Part shown: one piece after another, positions 35,150 through 43,267 of the stretch | Layout of the letters: each line of letters opens with the position of its first letter | Position numbering within the stretch: the first letter of the stretch is position 1 | Assembly (NCBI GenBank): GCA_016721435.1 | Contig: JADKIC010000037.1 | Location: forward strand, 1-43,267 | Reading direction: 5' to 3' | DNA: 43,267 nucleotides | DNA from: Bacteroidota bacterium | GTDB lineage: Bacteria > Bacteroidota > Bacteroidia > AKYH767-A > OLB10 | Position numbers and translations under genes: made by a program | The notes under the pieces: model-generated | Told to the model about the DNA's origin: nothing | The model's input: only the letters and a program-made list of their open reading frames with translations | Databases searched by the model: none

Positions 35150-36478
35150 TTATGATATTTTCGGTATATCTTCTGTTTGTTGAACCAGAATTTTATCAAT
35201 TCTTCTTTTATCTATATCAATAATCTCAAAATTGAAATTTTTCCATTGAAAAATATAGCCGGTAATTGGAATATTATTTGCAAAATGAAAAGCAAGACCG
35301 CCAACTGTATTGATATGGGCAGGGTCATCATTTTCATCCGTATCTATTTCAAAGTAGCGGATAAATTCAGGCAGAGGAAGCGACGCATCGATAAGAAACG
35401 AACCATCTTCGCGGGGAATGATTTCCTTTTTATCATGCAATTGTTGCGTTAAATCTCCCACCAGTGCGTCCATCAGGTCGTTCAGCGTAAGTATCCCGCG
35501 CACATCACCGAATTCATCTACAACTATCGCTGCATTTTGACGGGAGGAGCGTAGTTTTTCCAGCGCGATATATGCTTTTGTGTTTTCGGTAAGGAAGATC
35601 GCCGGTTTCATATGTTTCTCAAGAGAGAAGGGTTTTTCTTCCAGAAGATCATTTAACATATCTTTTGAGTGTACGATACCAAGTATATGATCCAGTTCGC
35701 TGTTGCATACGGGAAAGGATTCATGCGACGATCTAATAATATTTTGTTTAATTACCTCCGGCGAATGTCGGGTGTTGAGCCAGTCAATGTCCAGGCGTTG
35801 CGTCATCAGATTTTTTACACTGCGATCCCCGAGGTAAAATACATTTTCAACAATATCCTGCTCAATGCCCTGTACAGTACCGGAAGCGGCTCCTTCGCGT
35901 ATCAATGCATTTATTTCTTCCTCTGTCACCAGGTTTTTGGCATCCGACTTTAATCCAAGAATTTTTAAAAGGAAATCTGTGGATACAGTGAGCAGCCAGA
36001 TAAAGGGCGCCATTAGGATTGAAATGAAATACATCGGATAGGCCACAACGGTAGATACCCGCTCCGGATTGGATAAGCCAATGCGTTTCGGCACAAGTTC
36101 TCCCAGCACCAATGAAAAATAAGTAAGTGAAATTAAGATGAGAGCAATGGCGAGTGTCTGACTATAAGGTTGTACCCTTTCAAATTGGTTGAGATACTGT
36201 TCTACATCATACTCGAATTGCTGTCCACTGTAAATACCGGTTAATAAACCAATGATGGTAATACCAATCTGTACCGTTGAGAGGAACTTCCCCGGTTTCT
36301 CCGCGAAGCGCAAAGCCATTTTAGCGGACCGGTCTCCTTTCGAAGCTTTGATCTCCAGTCGTGCCTTTCTGGAAGTGACCATCGCAATTTCAGACATGGA
36401 AAAGAGGCCATTGAGCAGGATAAGCAGGAGTAAAATTAAAACAGCAGTCATAGACTTAATGAAAGAAATTAAAGACAC
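35150..36478 (-). CDS. Hemolysin family/CNNM-type protein (DUF21-CBS-CorC_HlyC)
   Basis: Intact 442-residue membrane protein. The DUF21 transmembrane domain (LILLNGLFSMSEIAMVTSRK, LVLGELVPKRIGLSNPERV) is followed by a CBS pair (RSVKNLMTQRLDIDWLNT, SKDMLNDLLEEKPFSLEK, VVDEFGDVRGILTLNDLMDA) and a CorC_HlyC C-terminal domain (EDGSFLIDASLPLPEF, NTVGGLAFHF). Relatives transport or regulate Mg2+ or Co2+; the name hemolysin is historical. It probably forms an operon with the downstream P-type ATPase and is divergent from the second ATPase. Confidence 0.93.
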   Translation of the reverse strand: MSLISFIKSMTAVLILLLLILLNGLFSMSEIAMVTSRKARLEIKASKGDRSAKMALRFAEKPGKFLSTVQIGITIIGLLTGIYSGQQFEYDVEQYLNQFERVQPYSQTLAIALILISLTYFSLVLGELVPKRIGLSNPERVSTVVAYPMYFISILMAPFIWLLTVSTDFLLKILGLKSDAKNLVTEEEINALIREGAASGTVQGIEQDIVENVFYLGDRSVKNLMTQRLDIDWLNTRHSPEVIKQNIIRSSHESFPVCNSELDHILGIVHSKDMLNDLLEEKPFSLEKHMKPAIFLTENTKAYIALEKLRSSRQNAAIVVDEFGDVRGILTLNDLMDALVGDLTQQLHDKKEIIPREDGSFLIDASLPLPEFIRYFEIDTDENDDPAHINTVGGLAFHFANNIPITGYIFQWKNFNFEIIDIDKRRIDKILVQQTEDIPKIS

Positions 36479-36666
36479 GCTGGCATTTCAAACCTAAATC
36501 GCATGGGGTGGCCTTAGTAAGGCAACGAAGATATTAAATAAAAGGAAATATTTAAGACGATAAAAGAGATTTTATTACTGCTTTTTATCCTGAAAAGTGG
36601 AGCGAACTTCCTTAAATTTGCAGGAAATGTATACAAATCCTTAAACCGGATGGAAACAATGATCAC

Positions 36667-39255
36667 ATGAATTGGCATGCTATTGCTTTTGAAAATATTT
36701 TAGAAGAAGTTAGTTCTTCTACACAAGGACTCTCAGGGGATGAAGCTGCCACGAGGCTTGAGAAAAATGGTCCCAATGAATTAGAGGAAAAGAAGCGAAA
36801 GTCACCGTTGATGATTTTCCTTGCACAGTTTAAGGATTTTATGATTCTGGCTTTGCTTTTCGCAGCAATTGTATCAGGTGTCATCGGGGAAATGACGGAT
36901 ACCTTGATTATTTTAATAATTGTATTACTAAACGCGATTATCGGATTTGTGCAAGAGTATCGTGCAGAGAAAGCGATGCAGATGCTGAAGAAGATGGCTG
37001 CTATTCAGGCCACCGTTCAGCGGGAGGGAACCGTATTGAAATTGCCGTCGGCGGATCTTGTTATCGGAGATGTGGTTTTGCTGGATGCCGGAAATGCCGT
37101 CCCCGCTGATCTCCGTATTCTGGAAGCACATAGCTTGCGTATCGATGAATCTGCACTTACCGGTGAAGCACTTGCAGTAGATAAATCGTCAGAGATAATA
37201 GAAACTGAAAATATTCCGCTCGGTGACCGCTTGAACATGGCTTATAAAAGCACCTTGGTGACCAATGGCCGTGGACTTGCTGTGGTTGTTGCCACCGGCA
37301 TGAATACGGAAATAGGAAAGATTGCCCGCTTGTTGCAGGAGGGGGAATGTCAACACCGCTCCAGCGCAGAATGGCGGATTTTGGAAAGCGGTTGTCGCTG
37401 ATCATTCTTGGTATCTGTATTATTCTTTTTGGTGTGGGTTTGCTCAGAGGTGAAGCCCCGTTGGATATGCTGCTGCTTTCAATCAGCCTCGCTGTAGCTG
37501 CCATTCCGGAAGCTTTGCCGGCGTTGATTACCATTGCACTTGCTTTGGGAGCGAAGCATCTCGTTCAGCAAAACGCCTTGATTCGAAAACTCCCGGCCGT
37601 GGAAGCGCTCGGATCGGTTTCATTTATCTGCTCTGATAAAACCGGTACCCTGACAATGAATAAAATGAAGGTGGTGCAGGTGCAGGAAGAAACGATTGCT
37701 GATCATCATTTTCCATTATCGCCACTTCGGATGGCTATGGCATTGAATCATGATGTGCGATTTTCAAAAGGCGAAGAAGCTATCGGCGATTCAACAGAGC
37801 TGGCATTGGTGGAGTTTGTGATGGAAGAAAAGGGAAGAAGTGCTTTCAATGAACTTTCGGCTTCGTTTCCGCGTGTTGCTGAATTGCCCTTCGATGCAGA
37901 TAGAAAGTGTATGTCCTCCGTGCATGTCTTTCAAGGATCGCTATGTGGTGTTTACAAAAGGCGCTATCGAATCCATTGCCCGTTGTCTGGCTGATCAGAA
38001 GAATGCAGAGAAATTGTTTTCGCTAAATGAAGCATGGGCAGCGAAGGGGTTGCGCGTACTGGCATTTGCGTACAAGTATATCGATGTTCTTCCTGATCCT
38101 GTCTCTATAGAAGCGTTGGAGAAGGATCTTGTTTTTACAGGACTCGCCGGAATGATTGATCCTCCCCGACCGGAAGCGAAAGCTGCTATCGGAGAGTGTA
38201 AAACAGCAGGTATTAAACCCGTCATGATTACCGGTGATCATCCCGCAACAGCCTTGTCTATTGCGAAGGAAGTAGGTATCTGGAATGGGAAGGGCTATTG
38301 TGTTACCGGCGCGGAGTTGGAACAGATGTCGGAGGATGACCTTCAGGAGAAAGTAGAGCATATCTCCGTGTATGCACGAGTGAGTCCCGAGCAGAAAATT
38401 CGAATTGTAAAAGCATTGCAGTCAAAAGGGCATTCGGTATCGATGACCGGAGATGGGGTGAACGATGCGCCCTCCCTGAGAGCTGCTGATATCGGTGTGG
38501 CCATGGGAATCAATGGTACCGATGTGAGTAAGGAGGCAGCAGATATGATTTTACTGGATGATAATTTTGCAACCATCGTGAAGGCCGTGCGGGAAGGGCG
38601 CAGAATCTATGATAATATCCGGAAGTTTGTGAAGTATATTATGACCTGTAACGGTGCGGAAATATGGACGATCTTCCTCGCCCCGCTGGTAGGATTGCCG
38701 ATCCCACTCCTTCCTATTCATATTTTATGGATTAATCTGGTGACAGATGGGCTTCCCGGACTCGCATTGGCGAGTGAGAAAGCGGAGGAGGATGTCATGC
38801 GCCGACCTCCGTCTAAAAGTGATGAGAGCCTCTTCTCCGGAGGTGTTTCCTTTCATATTCTCTGGGTGGGATTATTAATGGCCGGGGTGACGCTGGCTAC
38901 GCAGCAATGGGCAGTAACAAATCAGTTGGCGCATTGGCAAACGATGGTTTTTACGATTTTGTCTTTATCTCAGCTGGGACATGTGCTGGCCATCAGAAGC
39001 GATAAAACCTTTTTGTATATGCAGGGAATTTTTTCAAACAGATTGCTGATCGGTGCTATTGCGATTACCGTGGTGTTGCAGTTGATGATCATTTACCTGC
39101 CTTTCGCGAATGAAATATTTAAAACACAACCACTGACGGGGAAGGAGTTGTTGATTTGCATCGGAATGTCGGCTGTGGTGTTTCACGCTGTCGAAATGGA
39201 AAAGTGGATCAAAAGGAATTTGGCAAAACGCAGTGCCAAGATTTCTTTAAAGTAA
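36667..39255 (+). CDS. Calcium-type (P2) P-type ATPase (frameshifts near 37345 and 37945)
   Basis: About 862 residues across three frames. MNWHAIAFENILEEVSSSTQ opens the cation ATPase N-terminal domain. LRIDESALTGEALAV is the actuator. After a break in a G-run near 37345 come IPEALPALITIALALGAKHL (PEALP in M4, as in Ca2+ pumps) and SDKTGTLTMNKM. After a break near 37945 come VFTKGAIESIARC, MITGDHPATALSIAKE, MTGDGVNDAPSLRAADIGVA and ILWINLVTDGLPGLALASE, typical of M6 in P2 Ca2+ pumps. Motif order and length are normal, so the breaks are probably sequence errors. It is divergent from the CNNM gene across a 188-bp shared promoter region. Confidence 0.9.
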
Positions 39256-39319
39256 GGAGAAGGAATTATTATTTTCGAAAGTTGTGTTTAGCGTTCCGGA
39301 TTAAAAATATCTTTGCCAT

Positions 39320-39493
39320 ATGCAACAACTGGACATCAAAAATATTGAAGTACATGCCTATCACGGTTGTCTCCCGGAGGAAGCGAAGATCGGATCTCTG
39401 TTTGCTGTAGATGTGTCCTTTGAAGGGATAACCAAGTTTAATCCTCCTGTGAATGGCAGCCTCGGTAAAGCGGTTTTTACAGTGGAAGAATGA
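39320..39493 (+). pseudogene. folB: folB (dihydroneopterin aldolase) remnant with internal deletion
   Basis: Open frame of 57 residues. It begins MQQLDIKNIEVHAYHGCLPE, the start of dihydroneopterin aldolase including the conserved YHGCLPEE, runs to AVDVSFEG, then jumps directly to ITKFNPPVNGSLGKAVFTVE, the enzyme's C-terminal strand. Family members are about 120 residues, so about 60 central residues are missing while the frame stays open. FolB makes 6-hydroxymethyl-dihydropterin in folate synthesis as an octamer; without the centre it cannot fold normally. It may be a real decay product or an assembly deletion. Confidence 0.7.
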
Positions 39494-39682
39494 ATCCTCT
39501 GTTTGAAGGATTGTAGCTTTAAAGAACTTGTCATTTGCTCAGGGTATAAAGATGGACCTAAGAGCTGTGGGCGCATTTTCCCCTGCCGGATCACCTGTTT
39601 CCCCTAACATTAAATTAATGTCAATTACTTTATATAAATGGATTCTTTTTCTTGGTAAAACCATATTACCTTCGCCTTTAAT

Positions 39683-42012
39683 ATGGCAAAGAAAAAGTCT
39701 ACTGCTGATCATGGAGCACTACTGAAGAAGCTACTCCTGGATATCTTTAAAGAACATCCCTATAAAGCTTATAATTATAAGCAGGTTATTAAAAAATTAA
39801 ATCAGGAGCCCTTTTATGAAAATGCAAAGGAACTTCTGGAGTTGATGGATGAACAACAATGGAGAACCGCGCTGATCGCCACACTGGAGAGCATGGCCAT
39901 CAATGAAGATATTCAGGAAGTGGATCGTGGGAAGTATAAGTTATGGCCGCAGTCGCATTTTATTGAAGGTGTTCTCGATATGACATCTAACGGTAATGCC
40001 TACGTGGTGAATGCCGATTTTGAAGAGGATATTTTTATTGATCGTTCCAATACGCTGAATGCCCTGAACCGGGATAAGGTGAAAGTGAATTTATTCGCCT
40101 CACGTCCGGGTAAACGTCAGGAGGGTGAAGTGGTGGAAGTGCTCGAACGGGCAAAGAATGATTTTGTAGGAACGGTGCAGGTCAGCGGTAAGTTTGCTTT
40201 TCTTTCTTCAGAAGGTGCCCGCAATGGCGTCGATATTTTTATTCCGCTTTCGGCATTGAATGGCGCGGTCAACGGGGAGAAAGCAGTGGCCCGTATTACC
40301 AACTGGCCGGTCGATGCGAAGAACCCGCAGGGAGAAATTATTAAAGTGCTCGGCGTGCCGGGTGATAATAATGTGGAGATGGATGCCATCCTCGTGGAAT
40401 ATGGTTTTCCATTGCTATTTCCTGCGATCGTAGAGAAGGAAGCGGATGAAATACCGGAGACCATCTCCCGCAAGGAAATCTCCGCCCGCCGCGACTTCAG
40501 AAAAGTCCCCACGTTTACCATCGATCCGGTGGATGCCAAGGATTTTGATGATGCACTCTCTGTGCAGGTGCTGGAAAATGGCCACCTGGAAGTGGGTGTG
40601 CATATCGCCGATGTATCGCACTATATCAAGAGAGATTCGCACCTCGACGAAGAAGCCTATAACCGAGCCACCTCCGTCTATCTCGTGGATCGTGTGATTC
40701 CGATGCTGCCGGAGAAATTAAGTAATATGGTGTGCTCATTGCGCCCGGGAGAAGATAAATTATGTTACTCCGCCGTTTTTGAAATCAATGATCGCGGCGA
40801 AGTGTTCAGCGAATGGTTTGGCCGGACTATCATCCATTCACAACGTCGCTTTAGTTATGAAGAAGCGCAAGCCGTGATTGAGACAGGAGAGGGGGATATG
40901 AAGGAGTATATTCTCCGATTGCATAAAATTGCGCAACAATTGCGGAAGAGTCGTTTTGCGAATGGCGCCATTACTTTTGACAGAGTGGAAGTGAAATTCC
41001 GTCTCGATGAACGCTCGCATCCGGTGGATGTTTTTCTGAAGGAGAATAAAGATAGCAATAAGCTGATCGAAGAATTTATGCTGCTCGCCAATCGTAAAGT
41101 GGCTGAGTTTATCGGGAAAATTTATCATTGAAACAGGGCAAGGAATTGCCGTTCGTTTACCGTATTCATGATACACCGGTTACCGATAAGCTGGAAGGAT
41201 TCTCCTTGTTCGCCGCACGTTTCGGTTATAAGATCAATACAAAATCGGAGAAGGATATTGCGCATTCCCTGAATAAGCTGATGAAGGATGTAAAAGGGAA
41301 GCGGGAGCAGAATGTTCTTGAGCAACTCGCGATCAGAACCATGTCGAAGGCGGTTTATACTACAGATAATATCGGTCACTATGGGCTCGCTTTCGATTTC
41401 TACACGCATTTTACATCCCCTATTCGTCGTTATCCGGATGTGATCGTACATCGTCTGCTGGATCATTATCTCAAAGGTGGTAAGCCGATGGATGCTGATG
41501 AGATTGAGTCCGCCTGTAAGCATAGCACGGATATGGAAATTAAAGCATCGGAAGCAGAACGTGCTTCAGTGAAGTATAAGCAGGTGCAATATCTCCTCGA
41601 CAGGAAAGATGAAGTGTTTAATGGAATGATTTCCGGAGTGACGGAATGGGGCTTGTATATAGAAGTAGTCGAAAGTAAATGTGAAGGACTCTTGCGTATT
41701 CGGGATCTGACGGATGATTTTTACGAGTTGAATGAAGAACAATATTGCCTCATCGGACATAAAACAAAGAAGACCTATCAGTTGGGCGATCTGCTCAAAG
41801 TGCGTCTGAAATCCGCTGACTTAATGAAGAAACAAATTGATTTTATTCTCGCGGAAGATTTCGGAAAAACAAGACCGGGGAAGGAAGGTTTTCGTCCGTC
41901 CGGTGGTTTCCGATCAGCACCTTCCGGTAGCTTCGGCTCGTAATCGGGGAAATCGAAATCAGGAGGCTCGGGAAGAGGAAAGAGCTCAAAGCACTCTAAG
42001 AAAAGGCGCTAG
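39683..42012 (+). CDS. rnr: Ribonuclease R (frameshifts near 41128 and 41945)
   Basis: About 776 residues after repair. N-terminal helical/winged-helix region and cold-shock domains (about 1-250: HFIEGVLDMTSNGNAYV, NDFVGTVQVSGKFAFLSS) are followed by the RNB exonuclease domain with FTIDPVDAKDFDDALSV, the metal-binding Asp cluster, and HIADVSHYI, YLVDRVIPMLPEKLSN. The frame breaks near 41128 and resumes LPFVYRIHDTPVTDKLEGF, HFTSPIRRYPDVIVHRLLD, then the S1 domain (FNGMISGVTEWGLYIEV). A stop at 41941 precedes an in-register Ser/Gly/Lys-rich tail ending KHSKKRR at 42012, suggesting a third frame. RNase R is a processive 3'-5' exoribonuclease. Confidence 0.9.
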
Positions 42013-43267
42013 TTGGTGGAGGAGCGAATCAGTTTCGTACTGTAAACAACACCAGCTTCTTCAATGCTGAGTAAATAGACTCCGGACTCAAATTTATCGC
42101 GCTCCAATGGTAGTCGGAATAAAGCACTTTCAGTAATGATCTGCTGCTCATAAACGATTTGTCCTTTGAGATTGTAGATTTTTAAGTAAGCGAGATGTTG
42201 CTTTTCCGAGCGGAAGAGAATATTGATATGATCTTTGAAAGGCATAGGGAAAACGAGTATGTTTCCGCTTCCTTCATTCCCGCGCTTGATGGCAATGGTC
42301 TTTGAATATTTTTCGGCTCCGTTATAATCGATCTGTCGCAGACGATAATAGCTCAATAACTGCTGCAAAGGATTTTCATCAACGAATATATAATTATTGG
42401 CGAGCGTGCTGTTTCCTATTCCTTTGGTAAATCCGATTTCTTCGAATTGATTTCCTTCAGCAGAACGCTGGACAAAGAAGCCTTCATTGTTAAGTTCACT
42501 GAGCGTGGTCCATTCCAGTAAGTTGGATTTTTCTTCTGCTTTTCCCGTAAAGGAACCCATCGTTACCGGTAAAGGAATATTGGAAGGTCCGATGATTTCA
42601 AAGTCATCCAGCGCAACACCCGGTGTAGTCACCACTCCATCTGAACGAAATACAAATCGAAAAGCAACATTCGGATTTCCTGCCAGAAAAGAAACGTTTC
42701 GGGTGGCCAGTGTAAATGCACTTTGAGTAGCGTTGAAGAAGGGTTCACCAACAGGGAATGCAGTGCCACCTCCGCCATTGGCGAAATCATACCAACCTGC
42801 ACCGGTCGTTCCGAGTAAATTCCAGCTATCTCCCTTGTTCAGCCAATATTCAACGCGGAAACCATCGTAAGCTATTTCCAGATTATTCTTCCTGTAAAAA
42901 TTCAGGGTGTAAGTGCCTGCAGCGGAGAAATTATAGTTAGGAGTATACAAAAGACAAAAGCATTATCCGTATAGTTGCCTATGAGATTCGTCACCCATGC
43001 TGAACTTCCGCTACGGGTGCTGTTCTTACGTGCTACAGCGCTGTTTCCTCTCTGCCAGCGTGTGCCTCCTGTATAATCTCCCGCAAAATCATTGGGATGG
43101 GTGTCGAAGTTTCCTCCGGCCGCAATCGTATAAGGTGTACCGCGGTTAGGCAGTACCGTTATATAGGCCGTTTCCGTATTTGTCAGCGCTCCTCCACCTC
43201 CATTGATGCTCAGATTCACTGTATAAACGCCGGGAGTATTGTAAGTATGTGCCGGATTCGACAATAT
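42009..43267 (-). CDS. T9SS-secreted PKD-type surface protein, 3' part (frameshift near 42925; runs off window)
   Basis: Partial gene; the 5' end lies beyond the window. The first visible part is a PKD-like repeat (HTYNTPGVYTVNLSINGGGG, TETAYITVLPNRG), then TRWQRGNSAVARKNSTRSGS. After a frame break near 42925 a beta-sandwich follows (YNFSAAGTYTLNFYRKNNLE, GVALDDFEIIGPSNIPLP). ESNLLEWTTLSELNNEGFFVQRS-type sequence leads to a C-terminal T9SS type A sorting domain (ILVFPMPFKDHINILF, LKIYNLKGQIVYEQQI, ESGVYLLSIE). The protein should be exported and attached or released by the type IX secretion system. Its stop codon overlaps the ribonuclease R stop on the opposite strand. Confidence 0.85.

Noticed and set aside
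39308..39315. TATCTTTG just before the folB remnant as a promoter -7 box
   Set aside because: It ends only four bases before the start codon and the nearest upstream TTG is poorly spaced, so it would imply leaderless transcription without other support.
39494..39682. 189-bp gap between the folB remnant and rnr examined for a tRNA or the missing folB centre
   Set aside because: No cloverleaf with acceptor and T-arm could be drawn and no translation resembled the central part of dihydroneopterin aldolase.

Overview
The window reads as a chromosomal segment of a Bacteroidota bacterium, most like the Sphingobacteriales/Chitinophagales side of the phylum. Evidence: an apparent type IX secretion (T9SS) C-terminal sorting domain at the right edge, a TPR-containing HisKA_3 sensor kinase, a GIN-domain (DUF2807) lipoprotein, the Bacteroidota-type -7 promoter element TAnnTTTG, an MlaE/MlaF/MlaD lipid transport set and several small membrane proteins typical of this phylum. 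I see no phage, CRISPR array, rRNA, tRNA or transposase. About 26 reading-frame breaks occur in otherwise well-conserved genes, often near short homopolymers. They look like uncorrected sequencing indels rather than real pseudogenes, so I give whole gene spans across the breaks.

Layout. 1-3.3 kb: broken SAM methyltransferase (-), DUF6629 membrane protein, AHSA1/SRPBCC protein and FNT formate/nitrite channel. 3.3-10.3 kb: a compact two-component locus with a TPR sensor kinase, a NarL/LuxR response regulator and two tandem paralogous secreted proteins of unknown function. The response regulator and both secreted genes carry the same promoter layout: a near-palindrome CCCGAATTWGGG, exactly 24 nt, then a TAnnTTTG -7 box. 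This is the most interesting system in the window. 10.4-11.7 kb: secreted Trp/Tyr/His-rich protein with a repetitive Pro/Lys tail. 11.9-14.4 kb: AraC-type regulator followed by a run of small membrane or envelope-stress-type proteins (lmo0937, YtxH, holin-like). 14.5-15.3 kb: SDR oxidoreductase.

15.3-24.6 kb (all minus): outer-membrane barrel with a POTRA-like N-terminus, alpha/beta hydrolase, a repeat-rich spacer, MlaD-MlaF-MlaE, an AI-2E family membrane protein and a large AsmA/DUF748 protein. This is probably an envelope and lipid-trafficking block. 24.6-25.1 kb: AT-rich spacer with a nine-unit 10-bp tandem repeat between perfect 16-bp inverted arms. 25.1-28.5 kb: GH130 glycosidase/phosphorylase translationally coupled to a two-domain GT4 glycosyltransferase. 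28.9-30.7 kb: three lipoproteins. 31-32.4 kb: MATE exporter. 32.6-39.3 kb: two P-type cation ATPases flanking a CNNM/CorC-type protein. 39.3 kb: a folB remnant lacking its centre. 39.7-42 kb: ribonuclease R. 42-43.3 kb: the 3' part of a T9SS-secreted PKD-type protein, running off the window.
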